DNA of 64,000 nt from Natranaeroarchaeum aerophilus (GCF_023638055.1 NZ_JAKRVY010000004.1:62001-126000), one strand, 5' to 3'; positions 25,239-34,363 are shown, counted from the first letter of the stretch. Notes: generated by a model not told the origin, from the letters alone. Translations and numbers: made by a program.

Positions 25239-25523
25239 TCAAACCGTGAACAGGTGCCCATCGGTCGGCACGTCGAACAGTCCCACTCTCGCGCCAGCGT
25301 CCAGCCACGCATGACCGTACGAGAAGGCCGCAAGGGCGTTCACGAGGTCGTCATCCGCCCGAAAGTGCCGGCCGTCCTCCAGATACGATTCGGCCATCTC
25401 CAGACACTCCGCAGCAGCGTCGCCCATCGGCGTCTCGGCGGGCGGCGAAACCTCTGCAGCCTCGAGTGCCTCCGCGAGCAGTCCCTCGTAGCGGTCCGTC
25501 TTTTCGGCGAGATCGGCGGGCAT
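25239..25523 (-). CDS. DUF357 small helical protein
   Basis: 94 residues forming two long helices, with AAECLEMAESYLEDGRHF and ALAAFSYGHAWLDAGARVGLF, the archaeal DUF357 pattern of a helical hairpin. No catalytic residues. In other archaea it is a conserved protein of unknown role. It has its own spacing (95 nt) before the TrkA-DHH gene on the same strand and is divergent from trxB. Confidence 0.8.
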   Translation of the reverse strand: MPADLAEKTDRYEGLLAEALEAAEVSPPAETPMGDAAAECLEMAESYLEDGRHFRADDDLVNALAAFSYGHAWLDAGARVGLFDVPTDGHLFTV

Positions 25524-25691
25524 GGTCGAGTGATCGGCCGAACGCGGTGTAACTCTGTCGGAGCACTTCGGTCTGGTGGCTGTGCCGTCGCGTGGAGCTA
25601 CGTACCGCTATGTATGTGAATAGCGACGAACGTGCGGAACCACTCCCCGACAGCGCAAACTAAATACCGATTCGGACGCGTATTCGTATTC

Positions 25692-26750
25692 ATGAGTGAT
25701 CAGCCGAGCGCCGAGGACGAGTTCGTCGAACACAGAAAATTACTCATCGCTGGAACCGGGATCGCGGGCCTGACGGCCGCGATCTATGCCGGGCGATCGA
25801 ACAACGATCCGCTCGTGATCGAGGGCGACGAACCCGGCGGCCAGCTCACTCTCACTACGGATGTAGCGAACTACCCCGGGTTCCCCGAGGGGATCAGCGG
25901 CCCGGACCTGATCAACCGCATGAAAGAGCAGGCCCGGAAGTTCGGCGCGGAGACGAAAAACGGCATCGTCGAGTCGGTCGACGACTCAGAGCGCCCGTTC
26001 CGCGTCGAGATGCGTAACGGCGACGTCTACACCGCCGATGCCGTGATCGCTGCCAGCGGTGCGAGCGCCCGAACGCTCGGGATTCCCGGCGAGGACGAGC
26101 TAATGGGCTATGGACTCTCGACCTGTGCGACCTGTGATGGTGCCTTCTTCCGCGACGAGGACATGATCGTCGTCGGGGGCGGCGACGCCGCGATGGAGGA
26201 AGCCAACTTCCTGACGAAGTTCGCCGATACGGTCTACATCGTCCACCGACGCGAGGAGTTCCGCGCGGAGGACTACTGGATCGATCGCGTTCAGGAGAAA
26301 GCCGACACGGGCGACATCGAGATCGTCCGCAACACAGAGGTCACCGAGCTGCACGGAACGCCCGAGGACGGCGTCGAGTCGGTGACGATGGTCACGCACC
26401 CGGAGGGCCATCCCACCGACAAGCTCGACGATCCGGACACCGAGGAGTACGAACAGGAGATCGGCGCGGTCTTTTATGCCATCGGCCACACGCCGAACAC
26501 CGAGTACCTCGCCGACACGGACGTCGTCACCGACGAGGAGGGGTATATCAGTACTGCTGGCGGCTTCGACGGCGGCCAGACGGCAACGGACGTCCCCGGC
26601 ATCTTCGGTGCGGGCGACGTCGTCGACTACCACTACCAGCAGGCGATCACGGCGGGCGGGATGGGCTGTAAGGCAGCCATCGACGCCGACGAGTATCTCG
26701 AGGAGCACGCCACCGAGCACGCGCCTGCGGAAGCCGTCGCGGACGACTGA
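25692..26750 (+). CDS. trxB: Thioredoxin reductase
   Basis: 352 residues from the ATG MSDQPSAEDEF. The FAD site is GTGIAGLTAAIYAGR (a GxGxxG variant) near residue 22, the redox-active pair is CATC near residue 145 followed by DG, the NADPH site is GGGDAAMEEA near residue 163, and the second FAD block is IFGAGDVVD near residue 305. It reduces thioredoxin using NADPH or a related donor. The 20-residue acidic N-terminal extension is a halophilic feature. A T/A-rich element about 27 nt before the ATG suggests a leaderless transcript. Confidence 0.92.
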   Translation: MSDQPSAEDEFVEHRKLLIAGTGIAGLTAAIYAGRSNNDPLVIEGDEPGGQLTLTTDVANYPGFPEGISGPDLINRMKEQARKFGAETKNGIVESVDDSERPFRVEMRNGDVYTADAVIAASGASARTLGIPGEDELMGYGLSTCATCDGAFFRDEDMIVVGGGDAAMEEANFLTKFADTVYIVHRREEFRAEDYWIDRVQEKADTGDIEIVRNTEVTELHGTPEDGVESVTMVTHPEGHPTDKLDDPDTEEYEQEIGAVFYAIGHTPNTEYLADTDVVTDEEGYISTAGGFDGGQTATDVPGIFGAGDVVDYHYQQAITAGGMGCKAAIDADEYLEEHATEHAPAEAVADD

Positions 26751-26797
26751 CTGCCGTAACGACATATAACCCAATTTTAAACCCTCTCTCCCTATAC

Positions 26798-26860
26798 TTC
26801 ATTCTTCGAAGCGTATTACTATTGTTCTCGAAGCATTACACTACAGTTCTCGAAGTATAC
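26798..26860. repeat. Three imperfect tandem 22-nt repeats upstream of a small gene
   Basis: Three units share GTTCTCGAAG followed by an A/T-rich ATTACACTA-like part: one starting near 26798 (TTCTTCGAAGCGTATTACTA), one at 26822 (TTGTTCTCGAAGCATTACAC), one at 26844 (CAGTTCTCGAAGTATACG). TATACTTC (26793-26800) and GAAGTATA (26852-26859) are perfect inverse copies. They end about 30 nt before the TATA box of the gene at 26914, so they look like activator or repressor sites. Confidence 0.55.
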
Positions 26861-26884
26861 GCGTCCACGCACGACAAAGCCGGG

Positions 26885-26890
26885 CTTATA
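26885..26890 (+). promoter_or_regulatory. TATA box of the 95-residue gene
   Basis: CTTATA, centred about 26 nt before the ATG at 26914, so the transcript is leaderless. Confidence 0.55.
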
Positions 26891-26913
26891 CGTCCACGCG
26901 ACAAGCAGATTGC

Positions 26914-27201
26914 ATGGCAAACGAAACGGTCACTGTGACGGTCGAGGCAGACGACGAATCGGTCGACGAGTTCGAGGTCCCCGCAGCGCTGCTCGATCTC
27001 CTCTCGGAGGGCGAGGAGCCGGCGGCGACAGTCGTCTCCGATATGGCGATGATCAGCCTGGCACAGCGGATCCACGGCGCGGTCCACCACGCACAGGGCG
27101 AACCGGACGACGAGATTCAGGCCATCGAGGAGCAGACGATGGAGCTCTTCGAGGCGCGCTTCGGCGCGACGTTCGCCGAGCTGACTGGGCACGACCACTG
27201 A
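26914..27201 (+). CDS. Small conserved haloarchaeal protein (DUF7545-like)
   Basis: 95 residues (MANETVTVTVEADDES...). It has a beta-strand N-terminus, then EFEVPAALLDLLSEGEE and two helices ending in a His-rich GHDH tail. I recall it as a haloarchaeal conserved protein of unknown function. No motif. It has its own TATA box and lies downstream of the tandem repeats at 26798-26860, which may control it; the next gene follows after 72 nt with another promoter. Confidence 0.6.
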   Translation: MANETVTVTVEADDESVDEFEVPAALLDLLSEGEEPAATVVSDMAMISLAQRIHGAVHHAQGEPDDEIQAIEEQTMELFEARFGATFAELTGHDH

Positions 27202-27273
27202 CGGGCCGACCCGATCGGCACGTATCCGCATTCTTTTATACCGAAAACGAGGCAACTTACACGAGAGTACTCG

Positions 27274-29520
27274 ATGCCAGAGGACGCCTTCGGAGCGGAT
27301 GTCGGTTTGCTCGGCGCGCTGACGATCGGTGTCGGGACGATGATCGGTGCCGGGATCTTCGTGTTGCCGTCGGTCGCCGCGGAGGCGGCCGGCGGCCAGC
27401 TCGTCCTCGTGTTCGCGCTCGGCGGCGCGATAGCGCTGTTGAACGCGCTGGTCGTGAGCGAACTCGGCTCGGGGATCCCGGCTTCGGGCGGCGCGTACTA
27501 CTGGATCGATCGGACGCTTGGTCCACTCGCCGGTACAGTCGCGGGCATCAGTGACTGGATCGGCCTCGTCGCCGCGTCGGCCTTCTACGTGCTCGGCTTC
27601 GGAACCTACTTCGGCTATCTCGTGGCACTCCCGGAGGTCGGGTTGCTGGTCGTCACGCTTTCGCCCGAGCAGTTCGGCGCGATGCTCGCGGCTGGCGTGG
27701 TCGTCCTGTTGCACTACCTCGGCGCGCGCGAGCTGGGTGGCGTCCAGACGGCCGTGGTCGGCGGGCTGGTCGGCGTGCTCACGCTGTTCGTCCTCGTGGG
27801 GCTGTTCAGCTCGGGTGCACAGCCACCGGGCGAGACGCCGACGACGCCCGGCCAGGGCGGCGAGCTGTTCGGCGCGACCGCGCTGATCTTCGTCTCCTAT
27901 CTTGGCTACGCGAAAGTCGCCACGGTGGGCGCGGAGCTTCGCTCGCCCGAGCGGACGCTCCCCCGTGCCGTGATCGGAAGCGTGGTCTTCGTGACGGTGC
28001 TGTATGTCGGTATCGCGTCGGTCGTCTCTGGTGTGTTGCCAGTCGAGCCGGCGACGACTGACCCCGCGATGATCACCGCCGCGGACGGGCTCCTCGGGAC
28101 GACCGGGGTCCTCGTCGTTGCGGTCACGGGGCTGGTCGCGACCGCAACCAGCGCCAACCTCTCGATCCTCTCGACTGTCCGCATCAGCTTCACGATGGGA
28201 CGTGACCGGCTTGTCGTCGACTGGCTCAATAACCTTCATAGACGGTTTGCGACGCCGTACCGGTCCCTGCAGGTCACCGGACTGCTGGTCATCGTCGCCG
28301 TGCTGGTCGGCGACCTCGTTACGCTCGCGCTGATCGCCGTCGGGCTCCACCTCGTCGTCTACGGACTGACGACCGTCTCGTTGTTCGTGCTCCGGCTCAC
28401 CGACCCCGACGAGTACGAACCGCCCTTCACTGTCCCGCTGTACCCCCTTGTTCCGGCCGCGGCGCTCGCGCTGACCGGTGCGCTCTTTCTCGCACTCCCC
28501 GGAATGGTACAGCTGTTCGCCGCACTCGTCGTGTTCGGGGCTGGTCTGTGGTATGCTCTCTACGGCCGCCGCCACGTCGACAGGGAGGGAATCCTGAGCG
28601 AGTACCTGCTCGGCCGGGCGGCGGAGCTTCCTGATCCTGCCGTGGCCGCGGCGCGGGCAGCCCGTCCCGAGCAGGCGGAGTACCGCGTGATGGTGCCGCT
28701 CTCGAACCCGAACACCGCAGAGCAGTTGACTACAGTCGCAGCCGGGATCGCGGCCGAGCGCAACGGGACGGTCGTCGCGACACACGTCATCGAGGTGCCC
28801 GATCAGCTCCCGCTCGATCGCGCCCCCGAATACCTGCGGATGGCCGATCCGGAGCCGATCACCGACGATCTGGTCGAGACGGCCCGCGAAACGGCCGCCG
28901 GATTCGACGTCGAGGTCGAATCGCGCGTCGTCTACTCGCATCAGGCGCTCGAAGAAGTGTTCGATGCGGCGCGCCGCTGGAACGTCGACGCCGTCGTGAT
29001 GGGCTGGTGGGGCCGCGAGCCGGCGGTTGGCGGCCGCACGGAAAGCAGTCTCGACGAACTCGCGCACAACCTGCCGTGTGACGTCTTCGTGCTCCGCGAC
29101 CGCGACTTCGATCCCGCGCGGATCGTGATCCCGACCGCGGGAACGCCAAACGACGACCTCTGTGCGACCGTTGCGACCCGTTTTGCGGAGACCTTCGACA
29201 GCGAGATCACGCTCTTGCACGTCGTCGGCGGGGAAAGCGCCCGCGGCGGGGGCGAGCGATTCCTCGAAGACTGGGCCGAGCGGATGGACCTCGACGACGC
29301 CAGGCTCGAAGTCGTCGTCTCGCCGGATCTCGAGGCAGCCATCGGGGCGGCGGCGGACGAACACACGCTGCTCCTGATCGGGGCGTCCGAACGGGGGCTG
29401 CTCTCGCGGCTCGTCCGCCGATCGCTGATCTACGACGTCGTCGAGCGCGTCGACAGTTCGGTCCTGCTCGCCGAGACGAAACAGGATCGGTCGCTACTCG
29501 ACAGACTGATCGGGCGGTGA
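27274..29520 (+). CDS. APC-family permease fused to universal-stress-protein domains
   Basis: 748 residues. The first ~430 form an amino acid-polyamine-organocation transporter with about 12 helices, starting GTMIGAGIFVLPSVAAE in the first unwound helix and ISDWIGLVAASAFYVLGF next. The C-terminal ~280 residues are two tandem universal stress protein domains (RVMVPLSNPNTAEQLTTVAA near residue 472; RIVIPTAGTPND near residue 613), which bind ATP in many members and may gate transport. Substrate is probably an amino acid or other cation; it cannot be read. TATA box CTTTTATAC at 27232-27240. Ends overlapping the next gene by 27 nt. Confidence 0.88.
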   Translation: MPEDAFGADVGLLGALTIGVGTMIGAGIFVLPSVAAEAAGGQLVLVFALGGAIALLNALVVSELGSGIPASGGAYYWIDRTLGPLAGTVAGISDWIGLVAASAFYVLGFGTYFGYLVALPEVGLLVVTLSPEQFGAMLAAGVVVLLHYLGARELGGVQTAVVGGLVGVLTLFVLVGLFSSGAQPPGETPTTPGQGGELFGATALIFVSYLGYAKVATVGAELRSPERTLPRAVIGSVVFVTVLYVGIASVVSGVLPVEPATTDPAMITAADGLLGTTGVLVVAVTGLVATATSANLSILSTVRISFTMGRDRLVVDWLNNLHRRFATPYRSLQVTGLLVIVAVLVGDLVTLALIAVGLHLVVYGLTTVSLFVLRLTDPDEYEPPFTVPLYPLVPAAALALTGALFLALPGMVQLFAALVVFGAGLWYALYGRRHVDREGILSEYLLGRAAELPDPAVAAARAARPEQAEYRVMVPLSNPNTAEQLTTVAAGIAAERNGTVVATHVIEVPDQLPLDRAPEYLRMADPEPITDDLVETARETAAGFDVEVESRVVYSHQALEEVFDAARRWNVDAVVMGWWGREPAVGGRTESSLDELAHNLPCDVFVLRDRDFDPARIVIPTAGTPNDDLCATVATRFAETFDSEITLLHVVGGESARGGGERFLEDWAERMDLDDARLEVVVSPDLEAAIGAAADEHTLLLIGASERGLLSRLVRRSLIYDVVERVDSSVLLAETKQDRSLLDRLIGR

Positions 29521-30777
29521 CGACTCCGCGCTGTGTTCGACATCCTCGTAGACGACCGTCACGGCCAGTTGCTCGCCCGTCTCGGCCTCGATCCGATCAC
29601 GTATCTCCTCGGCCATCCCGCGTTGCTGGGTATCGACGTACACCGTGACGCCGGTCTGGGACTGTGTCAACAGGTCCGCCCGGTAGTCGAACTCGATATC
29701 CAGTACGTTCCCGTCAACCGTCGCCTCGATCTCGTTCTCGACCGTTTGCTCGAACGTCATGTTGTCCCGCGCGTCGAACGAACTCGTCGCCAGAAACGAG
29801 GTCAAAAGCAGAATGACGACGACGAAGGCCGCGAACCGCTCCAGGGTCGCCCGTCTCGCCCGCCGCTCGTCGAACCAGTGTGTCGGCCGATACCGCTTGG
29901 CCCAGATCGTCACGATACCGGCCGCGTTGATCGACAGCAGGTTGACCAGCACGAGGATCCCCGCGCCGCCCGCGATCACCGGATCGGCGTATGCGATCCC
30001 GAGGCCGACGCTCGCGGCCGGTGGCATCAACGCCACGGCGATCATGACACCGACCAGCGCTTCGTCGGCCCCCGATGTCAGTGAGAGCGCGCCTGCGACG
30101 CCAGCGCCGAGTGCGACCGCAAGCGCCAGCAGGCCGGGATGGACCCGTTCCGCGACCTGCTGGATCAAGAGCAGATCGACTTCGGGCGCGAGCAACAGGC
30201 GATAGGAAAGCGCAAACAGCGTCGCACTGAGGACTGCCACGCCGATCCCGAGCGCCTGCGAGCGGATCCCTTCCCAGAAGAGGTCGTCGTCGTTGATCAC
30301 CGTCCCCACACACGAGGCCATCGCCGGACCGATCAGGGGCGCGATCACCATCGATCCGACGACGACCGCGGCGCTGTCTTCGAGCAATCCCGCGGTAGCG
30401 ACGATCGCACTGACGATCGTAAAGACGATGTAGTTCGTCGTCGACCGCGAGAGGTTGTGGGCTTTCGTCGATAGCTCCTCCCGAGAGATCCGTTCGTCGT
30501 CCGTGAGCTCGTCGCTCTCGCTTTGCTCCTCGAACCGCTCGGAGACGATCGTCTCGACGTCGCTGACTACCATGTACCCCTCACGCTCGACCCCGACGTC
30601 GCGGAGCTGATCAAGTATCCCCTCCACGTCGTCCGAGTCGGTCGGGATGTAGAGGACGTCGCTGTACCCCTGCTCGGACGTCTCCCTGGTCATCGCGTAG
30701 TCGATCTCGGCGTCGTTCAGAACGCCGATAACGACATCGCGTTTTCCCTCCGGGACGAGGGTCTGGATCAGGCGCAC
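29494..30777 (-). CDS. DUF389/TIGR00341 family membrane protein
   Basis: 427 residues, GTG start (MRLIQTLVPEGKRDVVIGVL). The N-terminal ~80 residues form an alpha/beta (ferredoxin-like) domain, then about six membrane helices with the family block VVGSMVIAPLIGPAMA near residue 140 and VALMPPAASVGLGIA near residue 240. The C-terminal ~80 residues are a soluble alpha/beta tail. Function is unknown. Its 3' end overlaps the end of the APC gene by 27 nt on the other strand, both stop codons lying inside the neighbour's coding sequence. Confidence 0.85.
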   Translation of the reverse strand: MRLIQTLVPEGKRDVVIGVLNDAEIDYAMTRETSEQGYSDVLYIPTDSDDVEGILDQLRDVGVEREGYMVVSDVETIVSERFEEQSESDELTDDERISREELSTKAHNLSRSTTNYIVFTIVSAIVATAGLLEDSAAVVVGSMVIAPLIGPAMASCVGTVINDDDLFWEGIRSQALGIGVAVLSATLFALSYRLLLAPEVDLLLIQQVAERVHPGLLALAVALGAGVAGALSLTSGADEALVGVMIAVALMPPAASVGLGIAYADPVIAGGAGILVLVNLLSINAAGIVTIWAKRYRPTHWFDERRARRATLERFAAFVVVILLLTSFLATSSFDARDNMTFEQTVENEIEATVDGNVLDIEFDYRADLLTQSQTGVTVYVDTQQRGMAEEIRDRIEAETGEQLAVTVVYEDVEHSAESSPPDQSVE

Positions 30778-30844
30778 TTGCGGTCACCTCGGTTTCGACT
30801 CACGTAATAGACACCGTTTCCGGAAACGATTCGTCCGGATACCG

Positions 30845-31522
30845 TTAACTGTTCGGTTCACTCACGGGAACGCTCCATCGGAGCAGGACGCCGCCGTCCA
30901 TCCGCTCGACGCCGTCGAGCTGGAGCGCGGGGAACTCGTCAATAAACCCCTCGCCATCGGCCAGCGTCGGTGCGTCTCGACCGCCGATCACTGTCGGTCC
31001 CACGAAGACCGTCAGTTCGTCGACGAGATCGGCCGCGAACAGCGAGTGGATCAGTTCGCCCCCTCCCTCGACCATCAGTTGTTCGATACCTGCCGCTTCG
31101 AGCACATCCAGCGCGGCGTCGAGGTCGGTCCGTGTCTCGCCTGCGGTGACGATCTCTGCATCCGTGGCCGACAGCGCTTTGATCCGCTCGACAGGTGCGG
31201 CGCCGCTCACGAGCAGGTACGTCGTCGCGGCGTCGTCGACGATCCGGGCGTCCGGTGGCGTGCGTGCGCGTGAATCAGCGACGACTCGCGCTGGTTGGCG
31301 AGGGGTGCCATCGTCGCTTTGGGGCAACAGCTCCGTCTCGTCGACGGTGAGGCTCGGATCATCCGCCAGTACCGTACCGACGCCGACCATGACGGCGTCG
31401 CTGTCGGCACGCAGTCGGTCGACCCGCTCGAAGTCCTCGGACCCACTGATTTTGATCTGTTCCCGTCGCCGCGAGGAGAGCTTTCCATCCGCGCTCATGG
31501 CGGCATTGACGACGACGTGCAT
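30845..31522 (-). CDS. 2,5-diamino-6-(ribosylamino)-pyrimidinone 5'-phosphate reductase
   Basis: 225 residues of the RibD C-terminal (DHFR-like) fold: MHVVVNAAMSADGKLSSR start, SDAVMVGVGTVLADDPSLTV, and LMVEGGGELIHSLFAADLVDEL near residue 150. In archaea this reduces the ribosyl side chain of the pyrimidine intermediate before deamination in riboflavin and F420 biosynthesis. Length matches archaeal ArfC/RibD2. The ATG at 31522 begins at the conserved beta strand. 53 nt upstream on the same strand is a membrane protein gene. Confidence 0.9.
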   Translation of the reverse strand: MHVVVNAAMSADGKLSSRRREQIKISGSEDFERVDRLRADSDAVMVGVGTVLADDPSLTVDETELLPQSDDGTPRQPARVVADSRARTPPDARIVDDAATTYLLVSGAAPVERIKALSATDAEIVTAGETRTDLDAALDVLEAAGIEQLMVEGGGELIHSLFAADLVDELTVFVGPTVIGGRDAPTLADGEGFIDEFPALQLDGVERMDGGVLLRWSVPVSEPNS

Positions 31523-31575
31523 GAGTTCAGGTTCGACGGCACTGAGAAAACGTGTTTCGGTTGGAAGCTATCGAA

Positions 31576-32166
31576 TCAGTGCCCGACGTGTGTCTCCCAG
31601 AGAAGTCCGTAGCCGACTGCGACGACCGCGACCGCGAGGACGAGGCCCACGAGCGGATCGACATCGAGGCCAGCCATGTGTCCGGCCGCGTTAAGCAGGC
31701 CGCCAAGTTCGAGCACGAGACCCCGAAGCAGTTCGGCGAGCGTGTGATTGATAAGGTGATACGTGAGCCCGGAGCCGATATCACCCGAATCCGGAAGATA
31801 CCCCAGACTCATCAGGACAGCCGTCGACGTGATCACCGTCGCGCCGAGCCAGTAGCTCCCCACAGTACGGGGGGAAGGCCCTTCGAACACGAAGACCAGT
31901 AGGGCGACCAGCAGTGGGTAGACCACAACGAGTCCCGCGGCTTCTGCGGGGACGCCGAGGCCGATACTTCGGACGATTACGCCACCGACCGTTCCAAATA
32001 GCGATACCGGGAGTTCGACGAGTGCGAGTTCCATCGGTGCCTTCATCGCGCCGTGTGTCAGGATATCGTCGACGAGAAAGAGCCCTTTTTTCACGAGCAG
32101 TTTAACCGCGAGCAAAACAGAAACGAGGCCAAAAATACCGTGTTGGGTACCGTGCCGGAGAGACAT
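31576..32166 (-). CDS. Haloarchaeal membrane protein of unknown function
   Basis: 196 residues with five hydrophobic segments (around 10-30, 45-68, 73-95, 102-122 and 170-188). I do not recognise a family. HLINHTLAELLRGLVLE may be a short amphipathic helix on the cytoplasmic side. Preceded by an ATTTATATT TATA box near 32205-32213, so the leader is short. Same strand as the riboflavin-pathway reductase, spacing 53 nt; a functional link is not obvious. Confidence 0.65.
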   Translation of the reverse strand: MSLRHGTQHGIFGLVSVLLAVKLLVKKGLFLVDDILTHGAMKAPMELALVELPVSLFGTVGGVIVRSIGLGVPAEAAGLVVVYPLLVALLVFVFEGPSPRTVGSYWLGATVITSTAVLMSLGYLPDSGDIGSGLTYHLINHTLAELLRGLVLELGGLLNAAGHMAGLDVDPLVGLVLAVAVVAVGYGLLWETHVGH

Positions 32167-32279
32167 TGTGATCCTTGAACTGTTGTTGCAGTGTTATACT
32201 CTATTCAATATAAATAGTTGGACTCCAATGAATTCTGTTCACACAGGCGGCACGAGCACAGAGCCGACCTGCAGTGAGA

Positions 32280-32576
32280 TCACCGTGCGTACAGCGAGTA
32301 CGCGATGATCGCAAAGCCGACCAGCACCAGCAGGCTTTCGATGAGGATGCCGGCTGCCAGTGGGACGCCGAGGATATCGGTCGCTACACCGGCAAGGAAC
32401 GACCCCAATGTAATCGCACCGAATCCAAGCGCAAGGGCACCTAGCGCCGTGCTCTGGGTACGTCGATACGCTTTAAACGCGTAGTACGTGATGATCGTTC
32501 CGAGGATCAGTATGAGTGTCTTTACGATCGCCAGCGCTGTCGTTACCTCCGCTCCAGCTGTTTCGTGTGGGCTCAT
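32280..32576 (-). CDS. DUF7521-like three-helix membrane protein
   Basis: 98 residues with three transmembrane helices (residues ~10-30, 40-62, 67-92) and the polar start MSPHETAGAEVTTAL. It begins inside the regulator's stop codon (ATGA overlap). Homologues recalled in haloarchaea always follow a winged-helix gene. No catalytic residue. It could be a sensor partner that sequesters or signals to the regulator; that is inference from pairing. Confidence 0.7.
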   Translation of the reverse strand: MSPHETAGAEVTTALAIVKTLILILGTIITYYAFKAYRRTQSTALGALALGFGAITLGSFLAGVATDILGVPLAAGILIESLLVLVGFAIIAYSLYAR

Positions 32577-32950
32577 AGTTCTTTGCTGACCTCCGACCAC
32601 ATATCCGCCAGTCGTTCGTCCGGTGTTCGCGCAGGGCGGGAGACCTCGTACTCGAACTCCCGATCGTCTGTGAGGGCGATCCGTACGTCCTCGAACGCGA
32701 CCTCGTACCGCGTCGTATGGTGTCCGTCGCTCCGAACCTCCGTCAGCTCTTCGAGCAACGTCGCACTGGACAGGGTGTCGAGCTTTCGATAGATCGTCGA
32801 CTGTGGGATCTCACAGCGTTCGGAGAGTTCACCCGCCGTCATGGGCTCGTCGAGTTTCCGGATGATTGTCCGACAGTCGGAATCCTCCAGAGCTTCGAGA
32901 AGGGCCTGCACATCGGGTTTCTCTTCCTCCGCGAACGGATCCCGTACCAT
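32573..32950 (-). CDS. Winged-helix transcription regulator paired with a membrane protein
   Basis: 125 residues from the ATG at 32950 (MVRDPFAEEEKPD). The winged helix shows DCRTIIRKLDEPMTAGELSERCEIPQSTIYRKLD with recognition helix PQSTIYRKL. The TATA box ATTTATATG (32975-32983) is centred about 27 nt upstream, so an alternative start at 32977 would fall inside it. Ends in an ATGA overlap with a three-helix membrane protein. The pair recurs in haloarchaea; ligand and targets unknown. Confidence 0.82.
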   Translation of the reverse strand: MVRDPFAEEEKPDVQALLEALEDSDCRTIIRKLDEPMTAGELSERCEIPQSTIYRKLDTLSSATLLEELTEVRSDGHHTTRYEVAFEDVRIALTDDREFEYEVSRPARTPDERLADMWSEVSKEL

Positions 32951-32974
32951 TCTACCGTACATGAGCGATACATT

Positions 32975-32983
32975 CATATAAAT
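32975..32983 (-). promoter_or_regulatory. TATA box of the wHTH gene
   Basis: ATTTATATG, centred 27-29 nt before the ATG at 32950, fixing a leaderless start. Confidence 0.6.
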
Positions 32984-33112
32984 CGACTGTTGTTCGTCTC
33001 CTGAATCAGTTCAGCCACTGTGATATCGAGAATATCGTACCGTAGTCGAGCGATTCTCAGTGACTGAAAATGACGCACCCAGTATATGGCGGTTACACAC
33101 CAACGGTCGTGT

Positions 33113-33757
33113 ATGAGTGGTGGTGTTCGAGCACAGGTCGAAGTATCGTCCCCAGAAGACTGTCCCGTTGCTGGTGCGTCCTCGACGACAGGTACACGGA
33201 TCGACCGTGTCGACAGAGCCAGCGCGGATATAGACGGAACCGTCGGCGAGGAGTTCGTCGTCTCTGCGACAGCCAACGGCGACATCGACGCCAACGAGAT
33301 CACGTCAGACGGCACCCGGTCGGTGTACCGGTTCGACCGCGAACGCGAGAACGCATGTGCCTGCGACCTCGTCGAGACTGCAGGCCCACCCGTGGCGGAT
33401 GTCCGCGCGAATGATGGCTCGCTCTTTATCACCTTCCGTGCGGAGGACGTCGCTAACGTCCGAACCGTCATCGAGCGGCTCCGTGACCGCTACGACGGTG
33501 TCCGGCTCCAGACGCTCTCGAAGTTCGATCCGACAGAAGGCGAGGATATCGTACCGGTCGACCGCGGACAGCTCACCGACAAACAGCGGGAGGTTCTAGA
33601 ACGGGCCCACGATCTTGGCTACTTCGACTATCCCAAAGGAGCGAACGCAGGCGAGGTTGCTGACGACCTCGACATCGCCCGGTCGACGTTTTCCGAGCAT
33701 CTCTCTGCGGCCCAGTCGAAACTGCTCAACGCCGTCCTCGAATCGCCGACCCGATAG
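33113..33757 (+). CDS. Bat-type (HTH_10) transcription regulator
   Basis: 214 residues. The last ~55 form the haloarchaeal HTH_10 domain: LTDKQREVLERAHDLGYFDY, then ANAGEVADDLDIARSTFSEH with a clear helix-turn-helix. The N-terminal ~150 residues hold a BAT-like sensor region with a Cys-rich spot (ENACACDL). Such proteins activate genes for bacterioruberin, phototrophy or metabolism. Start at 33113 (MSGGVRAQVEV) is supported by TATATGG near 33083-33089, which puts the start site at about 33112. It is divergent from the wHTH gene. Confidence 0.83.
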   Translation: MSGGVRAQVEVSSPEDCPVAGASSTTGTRIDRVDRASADIDGTVGEEFVVSATANGDIDANEITSDGTRSVYRFDRERENACACDLVETAGPPVADVRANDGSLFITFRAEDVANVRTVIERLRDRYDGVRLQTLSKFDPTEGEDIVPVDRGQLTDKQREVLERAHDLGYFDYPKGANAGEVADDLDIARSTFSEHLSAAQSKLLNAVLESPTR

Positions 33758-33793
33758 GCACCTCTCACCCCGCAAATAACGGTTTCAACCGAT

Positions 33794-34285
33794 TCATCGG
33801 TCGGCGGCGAACGCACAATCCTCCTGACGAGCCGTGGGCGTCTCGCCGTCGAGCCGAATCCGCCAGCCGTGCAGCGCCCCGGGATCATTGAGTGCGTTCG
33901 TCAGAGTCGTCCTGACATCCAGCACGTCGACGCCGTAGTAGTCGTTCGGGACACCGTGAAGATACTGCAGGGCCGTCTCGAACAGCGAGCGCATCCCGTC
34001 GTCGTCCTTGAAGTCGAAGTGCTTGTAGGCTCCCGCTGCGACCTGAACCATTCCATGTGCGAAGGCACTTTCGGTGGTTCCGTTGCCGTAGTTATACCAC
34101 TCGTCTTCGAAGCAGTCGTGGGATTCGTGAAACTCCCCGCTGTTGTACAATCGGACTCCGTGGACGGTTGCCCGCCGGAGCGTTGCGTGTTCCCAGTGTC
34201 CGCCCGTGTGAGCTGTATCAGCGACCCATCCCGTCGGGTCACCGTCCGGTGGCGCGACTGAGGGATCCCGCGTGTGCTCGTCCAT
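33794..34285 (-). CDS. DUF309 family protein
   Basis: 163 residues. The central motif [16 protein letters not shown] (H-E-x-H...E-x-W) near residue 50 with [15 protein letters not shown] near residue 76 is the DUF309 helical bundle, whose His/Glu residues may bind a metal. Function unknown. The ATG at 34285 (MDEHTRDPS) avoids an upstream Tat-like tail of no similarity. Convergent with the Bat-type gene by 36 nt; 78 nt from the divergent MscS start. Confidence 0.8.
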   Translation of the reverse strand: MDEHTRDPSVAPPDGDPTGWVADTAHTGGHWEHATLRRATVHGVRLYNSGEFHESHDCFEDEWYNYGNGTTESAFAHGMVQVAAGAYKHFDFKDDDGMRSLFETALQYLHGVPNDYYGVDVLDVRTTLTNALNDPGALHGWRIRLDGETPTARQEDCAFAADR

Positions 34286-34363
34286 AGCCGGACTTCGACC
34301 GCCAGCTACCTCCGTCTGTCGCCCGGACACAACGTTTATCGGCTCCGGCAGAATGCTTACAGT

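Noticed and set aside
26836-29364. 842-codon open frame antisense to the APC-USP gene
   Set aside because: High-GC third-position shadow; Arg/Asp/Gly-rich product without any domain, and the sense strand encodes a well-recognised transporter.
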